Assembly: GCF_020171315.1 (NCBI RefSeq)
Contig: NZ_JAIUZP010000005.1
Span: forward strand, 372,001 to 436,000
DNA from: Pseudooceanicola nanhaiensis
GTDB taxonomy: Bacteria > Pseudomonadota > Alphaproteobacteria > Rhodobacterales > Rhodobacteraceae
Length of the DNA: 64,000 bases
Direction of reading: 5' to 3'
A program made the position numbers and the translations under genes. Of the stretch, positions 35,062 to 44,800 are shown in pieces. Each line of letters opens with the position of its first letter. Within the stretch, counting starts at the first letter, position 1. The notes under the pieces were generated by a model. That model worked only from the letters and a program-made list of their open reading frames with translations. It was not told the DNA's origin and did not search any database.

Positions 35062-37500
35062 TCAGCCGCGCGGCTTGGCCCGCAGGGTGGGGTCGGCCTG
35101 CGTCGGGTCCTCTGGCCAGGGGTGCCTGGGGTAGCGTCCGCGCATGTCCTTGCGCACGTCGGCATAGGAGGAGGCCCAGAACCCGGGGATGTCCATGGTC
35201 ACCTGCACCGGCCGTCCGGCGGGCGAGAGGAGGGTCACCCGCAGGGGCGTGCCCGCGACCGAGGGATGGGTTGTCTGGCCGAACATCTCCTGCAGGCGCA
35301 GGGTGATGCCCGGCGCCTCGCCGGCATAGTCGATGGCGATCTGGCGCCCCAGCGGCGTGGTGAACTTTGCCGGCACCGCCCGGTCGAGCGCCTGCATCTG
35401 GTCCCACGTCAGCCGTGCCCGCAGCGCGTCCAGCATGTCGAACCGGCGCCAGCCCTCGGCGTCGCGGACGCCGGTCAGATAGGGCAGCAGCCAGTCCTCG
35501 GCGCTCTCCAGCAGCGCGGCGTCGCTCATCTCGGGCAACTCCGGGTCCTCGGCGCGGGCCAGCGTGACCCGCGCGGCAAAGAGACGGGCCGGTTCCGACC
35601 ACGTCAGCCCCAGATCGCGCACGCCGTCCAGCATCGTGCGGGCCACGGCCTCGGCGGGGGCCTCGCGCCAGATGCGATCCTGCAGGGCGATGGCGCCGAA
35701 CATCTCGCGCTGGCGGGCCTCGACCCGGCGGTGGCGCCGCGACCAGGCCACGTGGTCGACCCAGGCGATCTGCTCGGTGAAGAGGCCGCGGATCTCGCCC
35801 TCGCCGATCTGCACGGCCTGTCGGATCGCGGCCTCGCGCGGGTCGCCGTCGGTGTCCGTCACCACGATCAGCCGGGCCCCGGCCAGCGGATCGCCGGGCT
35901 CCAGCTTCACGCCCTTGCCGCCCGAGAGCTGCCAACGCGGGTCATCGCCCGGGCGGCGCAGGCCGATCCGGTCGGGATAGGCCAGGGCCACCTGCTCCGC
36001 CAGGCCCAGCCCCCGTGGCCCGGGCGCGGCCCGGGACAGCCGTTTGCCCTCGTCGCGGATGCGGTGCAGGGCGCCCCCGTTCGGCTCGATCCCCCGGTCG
36101 CGGGCAAAGCGGCGCGGGTCGGCCAGTGCCTCCGCCCGCAGGGTCAGGTCTACCGAGACCCCGCGGGGCAGCGGGTCGCGATCGGCGATCAGCGCCGCCA
36201 TCGGCGCGGCGTCCCGTCCGGCCCGGATCAGCATATGCGCGAGGCGCGGATGCAGCGGCAGGGCGGCCATCTCGCGGCCGTGGGCGGTGATCAGGTTCTG
36301 CCCGTCGAGCGCGCCCAGCATCCGCAGCAGGGCCTGCGCCTCGGCGAAGGCGCCCTCCGGCGGGGGCGTGAGGAAGGGCAGGTCGCCCGGTGCCGCCCCC
36401 CAGAGCGCCAGCTCCAGCGCCAGTCCGGCGAGGTCCGCCGCCTCGATCTCGGCAGGCGGGTAGGGGGCGAGCGCGCCTTCCTCGCCGCGGGACCAGAGAC
36501 GATAGCAGGTGCCTTCCGCCACGCGGCCCGCGCGGCCTGCCCGCTGGGTCGCCTCGGCGCGGGTGACCCGCTCGGTCACCAGCCGCGCCATGCCCGAACC
36601 GGGATCGAAGCGGGACCGCCGCGCGCGGCCCGCGTCCACCACCACGCGGATATCCTCGATCGTCAGCGAGGTTTCGGCGATGGACGTGGCCAGCACGACC
36701 TTGCGCCCCTCTTTCACCGGGGCGATGGCGGCTCGCTGCGCGGCAAAGTCCATGGCACCGAAGAGCGGGCGCAGCTGGCACTCCGCCGGAAGGCGGCTCT
36801 TCAGTAGCGCCTCGGTGCGCCGGATCTCGCCCTCGCCGGGCAGGAAGACCAGCACGCCGCCCTCGGTCTCGGCGACGGCCTGCGCCACGAGGTCTGCGGT
36901 CGCCTCCGGCAGGCGGCTGCGGGGCGGCAGCGCCTTGTCGAGCCATCGGGTCTCCACCGGGAAGGCGCGGCCTTCCGAAGTCACGAGGGGCGCATCCTCC
37001 ATCAGGGCCGCCACGGGGCCCGCGTCCAGCGTTGCGGACATGGCGACAAGGATCAGGTCCTCGCGCAGCGCCCCCGCAATCTCGAGGCAGAGCGCGAGGC
37101 CGAGGTCCGCGTTCAGGCTGCGCTCGTGGAATTCGTCGAAGAGCACGGCGCCCACGCCCGACAGCTCCGGGTCGGACTGGATCATCCGTGTTAGGATGCC
37201 CTCGGTCACCACTTCGATCCGCGTGGCCTTGGACACTTTCGCCTCGCCCCGCACCCGGTAGCCGACGGTCTGTCCCGCGCTTTCGCCCAGCGTCTCGGCC
37301 ATGCGCTCTGCGGCGGCGCGGGCCGCGAGGCGGCGCGGCTCCAGCATCAGGATGCGGCCCTGCGCCAGCCCGGCGTCGAGAAGGGCCAGCGGCACGCGGG
37401 TGGTCTTGCCCGCGCCGGGCGGCGCCTGCAGCACGGCGCGGCCGCGGGCGCGCAGCGCGGCGATCAGGTCGGGCAGGGCGGCGTCGATGGGCAGGGACAT
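35062..37500 (-). CDS. hrpB: ATP-dependent helicase HrpB
   Basis: 812 residues of the DEAH RNA-helicase type. Walker A is 'APPGAGKTTRVPLAL', motif II is 'FDEFHERSLNADLGL', motif III is 'MSATLDAGPV' and motif VI is 'QRAGRAGRVAEG'. The C-terminal HrpB domain ends 'FWASSYADVRKDMRGRYPRHPWPEDP', specific to HrpB. The substrate in the cell is unknown. It is divergent from meaB, with a 152-bp GC-rich gap. Confidence 0.95.
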   Translation of the reverse strand: MSLPIDAALPDLIAALRARGRAVLQAPPGAGKTTRVPLALLDAGLAQGRILMLEPRRLAARAAAERMAETLGESAGQTVGYRVRGEAKVSKATRIEVVTEGILTRMIQSDPELSGVGAVLFDEFHERSLNADLGLALCLEIAGALREDLILVAMSATLDAGPVAALMEDAPLVTSEGRAFPVETRWLDKALPPRSRLPEATADLVAQAVAETEGGVLVFLPGEGEIRRTEALLKSRLPAECQLRPLFGAMDFAAQRAAIAPVKEGRKVVLATSIAETSLTIEDIRVVVDAGRARRSRFDPGSGMARLVTERVTRAEATQRAGRAGRVAEGTCYRLWSRGEEGALAPYPPAEIEAADLAGLALELALWGAAPGDLPFLTPPPEGAFAEAQALLRMLGALDGQNLITAHGREMAALPLHPRLAHMLIRAGRDAAPMAALIADRDPLPRGVSVDLTLRAEALADPRRFARDRGIEPNGGALHRIRDEGKRLSRAAPGPRGLGLAEQVALAYPDRIGLRRPGDDPRWQLSGGKGVKLEPGDPLAGARLIVVTDTDGDPREAAIRQAVQIGEGEIRGLFTEQIAWVDHVAWSRRHRRVEARQREMFGAIALQDRIWREAPAEAVARTMLDGVRDLGLTWSEPARLFAARVTLARAEDPELPEMSDAALLESAEDWLLPYLTGVRDAEGWRRFDMLDALRARLTWDQMQALDRAVPAKFTTPLGRQIAIDYAGEAPGITLRLQEMFGQTTHPSVAGTPLRVTLLSPAGRPVQVTMDIPGFWASSYADVRKDMRGRYPRHPWPEDPTQADPTLRAKPRG

Positions 37501-37652
37501 GGCGCCTTATCCGACATCGGTCCGGTCCGGGCAATGGGGCCCGGCAGCGGGCGCGGCAGGGGGTGGGGGCGGTGCGACGACCCGCCGGGGTGGACTTGCC
37601 CGCGCGGGGGCGGCAAGAAGGGGGCCGGGGCGGCGATCCGGAGGGAGAGGCT

Positions 37653-38630
37653 TTGGACATCGGGCAGATGGCAGAGAAGGTCATCGCGGGCGACCGGCGC
37701 GCGTTGAGCCGGGCAATCACGCTGGTGGAAAGCGCACGCAAGGACCACCGCGAAGAGGCCGTGGCCCTGATCGAACGTCTCGCGCAGTCGGGCCGTCAGG
37801 CGTTGCGCATCGGGCTCTCCGGCACGCCGGGTGTCGGCAAATCCACCTTCATCGAAAGCTTCGGCATGATGCTGACGGCGCAGGGCCTGCGCGTCGCCGT
37901 GCTGGCGGTGGACCCGTCCTCGGCGCGCTCCGGCGGCTCGATCCTCGGCGACAAGACCCGGATGGAACGGCTCTCGCGCGATCCGAACGCCTTCATCCGC
38001 CCCTCGCCCAGCCAGACCCAGCTCGGCGGCGTGGCCCGCCGCAGCCGCGAGGCCGTGGCGATCTGCGAGGCGGCGGGTTTCGACGTGGTGCTGATCGAGA
38101 CGGTGGGCGTCGGCCAGTCCGAAACCGTGGTGGCCGAGATGGCCGACCTCTTCATCCTGCTGTTGGCGCCCGCGGGCGGGGACGAACTGCAGGGCGTCAA
38201 GCGCGGGATCATGGAGATGGCCGACATCATCCTCGTGAACAAGGCCGACGGCGATCTCAAACCCGTCGCCACCCGCACCTGCTCGGACTACGCGGGCGCG
38301 CTGCGCCTGCTGCGAAAGCGTCCGCAGGACCCGCAGGGCTATCCCAAGGCGATGATGGTCTCCGCGATGGAGGAAACCGGCCTCCAGACCGCCTGGGAGG
38401 AGATGCAGGCCCTTACCGCATGGCGCCGCGAAAACGGCCATTTCGACGGGATGCGTGCGGCGCAGGCGCGCTATTGGTTCCGCGAGGACGTGCGCAACGC
38501 GCTGCTCTCGCAGCTCGACACGCCCGAGGCCCGCAGCCGGATGGCCGATCTCGCCGGGCAGGTCGGCACCGGCGGTCTCACCCCTGCGCGCGGGGCAGAG
38601 GAAATGCTGCGCTGGCTGCGCCGGACGTGA
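37653..38630 (+). CDS. meaB: MeaB/ArgK GTPase, methylmalonyl- or ethylmalonyl-CoA mutase chaperone
   Basis: 325 residues from a TTG at 37653, chosen because GGAGGGAGAGG lies at the right distance; the first ATG at 37668 would be too far from it. The G1 loop is 'GLSGTPGVGKSTFIESFG', the switch region has 'VDPSSARSGGSILGDKTRM', 'ETVGVGQSE' is G3, and 'NKADGD' is G4. It protects and reloads B12-dependent acyl-CoA mutases of the ethylmalonyl-CoA or propionate pathway, matching the ccr gene at the left edge. Repeat element C follows it. Confidence 0.93.
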   Translation: MDIGQMAEKVIAGDRRALSRAITLVESARKDHREEAVALIERLAQSGRQALRIGLSGTPGVGKSTFIESFGMMLTAQGLRVAVLAVDPSSARSGGSILGDKTRMERLSRDPNAFIRPSPSQTQLGGVARRSREAVAICEAAGFDVVLIETVGVGQSETVVAEMADLFILLLAPAGGDELQGVKRGIMEMADIILVNKADGDLKPVATRTCSDYAGALRLLRKRPQDPQGYPKAMMVSAMEETGLQTAWEEMQALTAWRRENGHFDGMRAAQARYWFREDVRNALLSQLDTPEARSRMADLAGQVGTGGLTPARGAEEMLRWLRRT

Positions 38631-38644
38631 CGCGCTCCATTTTC

Positions 38645-38703
38645 TTGCCCCAAATATCCTCGGGGGGTGGCCCCGCAGGGGCCGGGGGGCAGACAGCCCC
38701 CCG
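38645..38703. repeat. Intergenic 'AAATATCCTCGGGG' hairpin element (repeat element C)
   Basis: CCCCAAATATCCTCGGGGGG is followed by two hairpins: GGCCCC-GCA-GGGGCC (38669-38683) and GGGGGG-CAGACAG-CCCCCC (38684-38702). The same arrangement, with the same GGGGGG-CAGACAG-CCCCCC hairpin, occurs at 53446-53513, and related forms at 3113-3213 and 61415-61470. It lies immediately after meaB. Confidence 0.88.
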
Positions 38704-38771
38704 TGCGCGTTCAAGGCACGCCCGAACAACGAGCATTCAAACCCCGGCCAAGGCGGGATAGTTTGACCGAC

Positions 38772-39569
38772 ATGGATTCGGCACTCGACTGGCACACGGC
38801 AAGGGCCCTGCTGGAATGGCAGGTGGAACTCGGCGCGACCGAGGCGATCCTCGATGCGCCGGTGAACCGTTTCGACCTGCCCAAGGCCGAGCCCGCCGCC
38901 GTCACCCCCAAGACGAAGGATGGCCGCCCCGTCGCGCCGCCGCCCCCCGTCGACCGGGCCGAGCCCGACGCGGTGGAGATCGCGCGCCATGCGGCCCAGC
39001 AGTGCGGCAGCCTCGAGGCGCTGCAGGCGGCGCTGGCCGCCTACGAACATTGCGCGCTCAAGCAGGGGGCCAAGTCGCTGGTCTTCTGTGACGGCCACCC
39101 GGGCGCGAAACTGATGATCATCGGAGAAGCCCCGGGCCGCGACGAGGACCGCGAGGGCAAGCCCTTCGTGGGCCGCGCGGGCCAGTTGCTGGACCGGATG
39201 CTGGGCGCGATCGGGATGGACCGTCGCTCCGACGATCCGGCCAAGGCGGTCTATATCACCAACGTAATGCCCTGGCGCCCGCCGCAGAACCGCGATCCCG
39301 AGCCGAAGGAGATCGCGATGATGCTGCCCTTCCTCCAGCGCCACGTGGCGCTGGTGAAGCCGGACGTGCTGATCCTGATGGGCAATACCTCCTGCCAGGC
39401 CGGGCTGGGGCAGCGCGGCATCCTCAAGCTGCGCGGCCACTGGGCCGAGGCCTTCGGCCGCCCTGCCATGCCCATGACCCACCCGGCCTACCTGCTGCGC
39501 CAGCCGCTGGCCAAGCGCGAGGCCTGGGCCGACCTGCTGGCGATCCGCGCCCGGCTGAACGGCGCCTAG
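38772..39569 (+). CDS. Uracil-DNA glycosylase, family 4-like, without canonical Fe-S ligands
   Basis: 265 residues from the ATG at 38772. The glycosylase motifs are 'IGEAPGRDEDREGKPFVGRA' (118-136) and 'MTHPAYLLR' (235-243). It excises uracil from DNA. The cysteines that hold the 4Fe-4S cluster in classical family 4 enzymes are mostly replaced: the first pair is 'CALK', the usual 'KCRPP' is 'PWRPP' (Trp168), and the last ligand position is Met. A 70-residue N-terminal extension is present, proline-rich around residues 45-62. It follows element C after meaB. Confidence 0.85.
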   Translation: MDSALDWHTARALLEWQVELGATEAILDAPVNRFDLPKAEPAAVTPKTKDGRPVAPPPPVDRAEPDAVEIARHAAQQCGSLEALQAALAAYEHCALKQGAKSLVFCDGHPGAKLMIIGEAPGRDEDREGKPFVGRAGQLLDRMLGAIGMDRRSDDPAKAVYITNVMPWRPPQNRDPEPKEIAMMLPFLQRHVALVKPDVLILMGNTSCQAGLGQRGILKLRGHWAEAFGRPAMPMTHPAYLLRQPLAKREAWADLLAIRARLNGA

Positions 39570-39668
39570 ACCCGGCGCCCCGAACCTGCGTACGCACCCG
39601 CGCCCGCCCCGCGCCGTCGGGGCCCGCCAGAGACGACACTGACAGACGACCTGCTCAAGGAGTGGCCC

Positions 39669-40202
39669 ATGGCCGAGGACAAGCCCTTCATCCCCGTCCG
39701 CATCGCGGTTCTCACCGTGTCCGACACCCGCTCGCTGGCCGAGGACCGCTCGGGCGACACGCTGGTGGCCCGGATCGAGGCGGCGGGCCATCACCTCGCC
39801 GCCCGGACGATCCTGCGCGACGACCGCGCCGCCATCGCCGATCAGCTGCGCGCATGGATCGCCGACAAGGAGATCGACGTGATCCTTTCCACCGGCGGCA
39901 CGGGCCTGACCGGCCGCGATGTCACCGTCGAGGCGCACCGCGACGTCTACGAGAAGGAGATCGAGGCCTTCGCGACGGTCTTCACCATCGTCTCGATGAA
40001 GAAGATCGGCACCTCTGCCGTGCAGAGCCGGGCCACCGGCGGCGTGGCGGGCGGCACCTATCTCTTTGCGCTGCCCGGCAGCACCGGGGCCTGCAAGGAT
40101 GCCTGGGACGAGATCCTCGTCCATCAGTTCGACTACCGGCACAAGCCCTGCAACTTCGTCGAGATCTTTCCCCGTCTGGACGAACACCTGCGACGGAAAT
40201 GA
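39669..40202 (+). CDS. moaB: Molybdenum cofactor biosynthesis protein B
   Basis: 177 residues. The MoaB/MogA fold is shown by 'IAVLTVSDTRSLAEDRSGD', 'VILSTGGTGLTGRDVTVEA' and 'ALPGSTGACKDAWDEILVHQ', with the C-terminal 'HKPCNFVEIFPRL' as in the longer MoaB form. It is linked to adenylylation of molybdopterin before metal insertion, though in some bacteria MoaB is dispensable. It has an AAGGAG site. It could be read with the glycosylase gene 99 bp upstream. Confidence 0.93.
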   Translation: MAEDKPFIPVRIAVLTVSDTRSLAEDRSGDTLVARIEAAGHHLAARTILRDDRAAIADQLRAWIADKEIDVILSTGGTGLTGRDVTVEAHRDVYEKEIEAFATVFTIVSMKKIGTSAVQSRATGGVAGGTYLFALPGSTGACKDAWDEILVHQFDYRHKPCNFVEIFPRLDEHLRRK

Positions 40203-40333
40203 CAGGGGCCTGCGTAGGACCCTATACTTAAGATCGTAACGGGAACGTGGCTTGGCGAAAGCGACGTTGCCCTGTTGACTCATCCTGCCGGGCGTTCCGG
40301 CCGTAAGCCATTTGAAGACCTGACCGAGGTGCC

Positions 40334-41806
40334 ATGCGTTTCCTGCGCCAGAGCTTGACCGGATTGTTCCTCCTCGCCCTCACTTTGGCGGGGCTGCTCT
40401 ATGCCGGTGTCCTCGTGAAGGACGCGGTGCAGGACCGGATGAGCCAGGAACCCCGCATCCCGCAGGCGCGGGAACGGATCTTCACCGTCAACGTGGTGCC
40501 CGCGCAGGGCGAACGCATCGCCCCGGTGATGGAGGCCTATGGCGCCATCGCCAGCCGGCGCGAGCTTCAGATCCGCGCCGCCGCTGCCGGGCGACTGGTG
40601 GAACTGTCCGAGGCCTTCGAGGATGGCGCGGCGGTGACCGCCGGCGAGGTGCTGGCCCGGCTCGACCCGGCCCCGGCGCAGGCCGCGCTCGACCGTGCCG
40701 ATGCGGACCTGATGGATGCCGAGGCCGAGCGTCGCGACGCCGAGCGCGCGCTGGAGATCGCCCGCGATACGCTCACCGCCGCCGAGGAACAGGCCGAGCT
40801 GCGCGCCGCGGCCTTCCGCCGTCAGAGTGACCTGCGCGACCGCGGCGTCGGCTCTGCCGCGCTGGTGGAGGAGGCCGAACTGGCCGCCTCCTCGGCCCGG
40901 CAGTCGGTGCTCTCGTCCCGCTCGGCGCTGGCGCAGGCCGAGGCGCGTGTGGATCAGGCGGATACCTCCCTTGCCCGGGCGCGGCTCACCCGCGCCGATC
41001 TGGCCCGCGATCTCGAGGACCTGACAATCACCGCGCCCTTCAACGGCACGCTCAGCGAAGTGGCGGGCGTCGAGGGTGGCCTCGTCTCGGCCAACGAACA
41101 GCTGGCGCTGCTGGTGGATGGCGACGCGCTGGAGGTCGCCTTCCGGGTCTCGACCCCGCAATACGCGCTGCTTCTGGATGGAAACGGAGATCTGCGCGAC
41201 CTGCCGGTGACCGTGACGCTGGATGTCTATGGCGTAGCGCTTCAGGCGACGGGGCGGATCAGCCGCGACAGCGCGGCGGTGACCACCGGCCAGTCGGGAC
41301 GCCAGCTCTATGCCCGGCTCGATCAGGCGCGCGGCCTCAAGCCCGGCGATTTCGTGACCGTCGCCATCGAAGAGCCGCCGCTCGACAACGTGGTGCGTCT
41401 GCCCGCCACGGCGATGAATGCCGCGGGTCAGGTGCTGGTCGTGGGCGCGGACGAGCGGCTGGAGCCGGTCATGGTCGAACTGGTGCGCCAGCAGGGCGAC
41501 GATATCCTCGTGCGCGGCGACGGGCTGGAAGGCCGTGCCGTCGTGGCCGAACGCACGCCGCTTCTGGGCGCGGGCATACGGGTGCGCCCGGTCTATCCGG
41601 CGGGGCAGGAGCCCCGGCAGGAGGCCGCCGTGGACGATGCCGAGCTGATCGAACTGACCGACGACCGCCGTGCCCGGCTGATCCAGCTGATCGAGGCCAA
41701 CCCCCGGATGCCGGAGGACGTGAAGGCCCGCATCCTCGGGCAGCTGAACCAGCAACGTGTGCCCGCCAAGGTGGTGGCCCGCATCGAAGACCGGATGGGA
41801 GGCTGA
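40334..41806 (+). CDS. RND efflux periplasmic adaptor (membrane fusion protein)
   Basis: 490 residues. An N-terminal signal-anchor (about 7-28) precedes the lipoyl half ('RELQIRAAAAGRLVEL') and a long alpha-hairpin with many Ala/Glu/Arg heptads (about 95-220). The second lipoyl half follows ('LTITAPFNGTLSEVAGVEGG'), then the beta-barrel and membrane-proximal domains. A 55-residue helical C-terminal tail ('LIQLIEANPRMPEDVKARIL') is an unusual addition. It bridges the permease to an outer-membrane channel. Only 3 bp separate it from the permease gene. No TolC-type gene is in the window. Confidence 0.92.
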   Translation: MRFLRQSLTGLFLLALTLAGLLYAGVLVKDAVQDRMSQEPRIPQARERIFTVNVVPAQGERIAPVMEAYGAIASRRELQIRAAAAGRLVELSEAFEDGAAVTAGEVLARLDPAPAQAALDRADADLMDAEAERRDAERALEIARDTLTAAEEQAELRAAAFRRQSDLRDRGVGSAALVEEAELAASSARQSVLSSRSALAQAEARVDQADTSLARARLTRADLARDLEDLTITAPFNGTLSEVAGVEGGLVSANEQLALLVDGDALEVAFRVSTPQYALLLDGNGDLRDLPVTVTLDVYGVALQATGRISRDSAAVTTGQSGRQLYARLDQARGLKPGDFVTVAIEEPPLDNVVRLPATAMNAAGQVLVVGADERLEPVMVELVRQQGDDILVRGDGLEGRAVVAERTPLLGAGIRVRPVYPAGQEPRQEAAVDDAELIELTDDRRARLIQLIEANPRMPEDVKARILGQLNQQRVPAKVVARIEDRMGG

Positions 41807-41809
41807 CCC

Positions 41810-44800
41810 ATGGCCCACCGGGAGGAGCGCGATCTGGGCGAGGCGAAGGGCATCCTGTCCTATTTCACCCGCCACCGCACCGCTGCCAACCTGCTGCTGG
41901 TGGTGCTTCTGGCCCTTGGCGTCGCCGCCGTACCCCGGATGCGGGCGCAGTTCTTCCCCGACGTGGTGATCGACGACATCGACGTCTCGGTCAGCTGGGA
42001 CGGGGCCGGGGCGGAGGACGTGGATGCCGCCATCGTCCAGCTGCTGGAGCCCGCCCTGCTGGCGGTGGAGGGCGTCTCGGCAACCTCTTCGATGTCGCGC
42101 GAAGGCTCGGCCCGGGTGACGGTGGAGTTCGAACCGGACTGGGACATGGCCCGCGCCGTCAACGACGTGCAGACCGCCGTGGACGCCGTGACCAACCTGC
42201 CGGAGGAGGCCGACGATCCGGAAGTCAGCCGCGGCGGCTGGCGCGACCGGGTCACCGACGTGGTGATCACCGGGCCCGTCGGCGCCGAACAGCTGGGCAA
42301 TTTCGCCGATGAATTCGTCACCCGCCTCTTTGCCGAGGGGGTGACCCGCACCACGATCCGGGGCGTCGCCGCGCCCAACACGGTGATCGAGGTGCCCTCG
42401 ATCAACCTGATCGCCCATGACGTCACCATGCGCGAGATCGCGGATGCCATCGGGGCCGAGGTGGACGCCGATCCCGCGGGCGATGTCACCGGGGCCAATG
42501 CCCGCGTCCGCACCGGGATCGAGAAACGTTCTGCCGATCAGATCGCGGGCATCGTCCTGCGGACGAACGAGGACAATTCGAACTTGACCGTGGGCGACGT
42601 GGCCACGATCCGGGTGGAGGGCTCAAGCTACAAGCGCTCCTACTACGTGGGCGACAACCCGGCGATCTCGATCCGGGTGGACCGCTCCGAGAAGGGCGAT
42701 GCGATCAAGATCCAGCATCAGGTGGAGGAGGTCGCCGCCGAGATGCAGCCGACCCTGCCCGAAGGCACCTCCATCGACCTGATCCGCACCCGGGCGGAAT
42801 CGATTACCGCGCGGCTCGATATCCTCGTGGACAACGGGCTGATGGGGCTGGTGCTGGTGGTGGCGCTGCTCTTCCTCTTCCTCAACGCGCGCACGGCGGT
42901 CTGGGTCGCGGCGGGCATCCCGGTGTCGATGTTGACGGCCATCGCGCTGATGTATGTCTCGGGCCTGACGATCAACATGATCTCGCTCTTCGCGCTGATC
43001 ATCACCATGGGCATCGTGGTGGATGACGCCATCGTGGTGGGCGAACATGCGGATGCCCGTCTGCGCCGCTATGGCGAGGGCCCGATCCGCGCCGCCGAAA
43101 CCGCCGCCCGCCGCATGGCGATGCCGGTCTTCTCGGCCACGCTGACCACGGTGATCGCCTTCTTCGGGCTGACGGTGATCGGCGGGCACTTCGGCTCGAT
43201 GATCAGCGACATTCCCTTCACGGTGATCGTGGTGCTGCTGGCCTCGCTGGTGGAATGTTTCCTGATCCTGCCCAACCACATGTCCCACGCCCTTGCCCAT
43301 GCGGGCGAACGGCACTGGTACGATGCGCCCTCGCGCTTCGTGAACCGGGGCTTCGACTGGATGAGCCTGCGGCTCTTCCGCCCGCTGATGGCCGGGGTGA
43401 TCTGGGCGCGCTACCCGGTGCTGGCCCTCGTGATCGCGATCTTTGCCTCGCAGGTGGCGGTCTTCATCCGGGGCGACGTGCCATGGCGCTTCTTCAACTC
43501 GCCGGAGCAGGGCTCGATCTCGGGCAATTTCGCCATGGTCGAGGGCGCCTCGCGCGAGGACACCTTTGCCATGATGCGCGAGATGCAGCGCGCCACCAAC
43601 GCCGTCGCCAAGCGCTACGAGGAGAAATACGGCCGCAACCCGGTGGACTATGTCCTGACCGAGGTCGGCGGCAGCACCGGGCGTGGCCTCACGGGGACGG
43701 AGAACAAGGACAGCGAGTTGCTCGGCTCCATCGCGATCGAGCTGATCGACGCAGACCTGCGGCCCTATTCCAGCTTCGCCTTCCTCGGCGATATCCAGGA
43801 AGAGGTGCAGCAGACCCCGCAGGCCGAGGTCGTGTCCTTCCGCGGCATGCGCTCCGGCCCCGGGGGCGATGCGCTGGACGTGCAGTTCTACGGCGCCAAT
43901 GCCGAGACGCTGAAGGGCGCCTCCGAGGCGCTGAAACAGGCGCTGCTGCCTTACCCGGAAGTCTCGGCGGTGGAGGACAACCTCTCCTACGACAAGGAAG
44001 AGCTGATCCTCGAGCTGACGCCGCAGGGGCAGGTGCTGGGCTTCACCACCGCCGATCTGGGTACCGTCCTGCGCCACCGGCTGAACGGGATCGAGGCGGC
44101 GACCTATCCCGACGGGCCGCGCAGCGCGACGATCCGCGTGGAACTGCCCGAGGATGAGCTGACCGCCGACTTCCTGACCCGCATCCAGCTGCGCACCGCC
44201 TCGGGCGCCTATGTCCCGCTGGCAGATATCGTGCGGGTCGAGCGGCGGTCCGGCTTCTCCACCGTGCGGCGCGAGAACGGGCTGAGGGTGCTGTCGGTCA
44301 ACGGCGACATCTCCGAGGACGACCCGGCCCGCGCGACCGAGATTTCCCGTGCGCTGGAACAGGAGATCCTGCCCGATGTCGCCTCGCGCTTCCAGGTGGA
44401 CTGGCGCATGGCGGGGCTGAGCGAGCAGGAGGACGAATTCCTCGGCGATGCCTTCACCGGGCTGGTGATGGTGCTGACGGGGATCTACCTGACGCTGGCC
44501 TGGGTCTTCTCCAGCTGGACGCGGCCGCTGGTGGTGATGGCGATCATTCCCTTCGGGCTGGTCGGCACGATCTACGGCCATGCTCTGTGGGATGTGCCCA
44601 TGTCGATGTTCACCGTCGTGGGCCTCCTGGGGATGACCGGGATCATCATCAACGATTCCATCGTGCTGGTGACGACGATCGACGAATACGCCGAGAAGCG
44701 CGGCCTCTTCCCCGCGATCATCGAGGGGACGGCGGACCGGCTGCGGCCTGTCCTGCTGACCACGCTGACCACGGTGCTGGGCCTTGCGCCGCTGCTCTAC

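Noticed and set aside
37464-40283. 939-residue open frame on the minus strand
   Set aside because: Runs antisense through meaB, the glycosylase gene and moaB, all of which have clear motifs; the product has no recognisable features.
40203-40333. Imperfect palindrome (GGGAACGT ... ACGTTGCCC) before the RND adaptor as a TetR operator
   Set aside because: One arm has an extra base, the symmetry is poor, and no TetR gene is adjacent; too weak to list.
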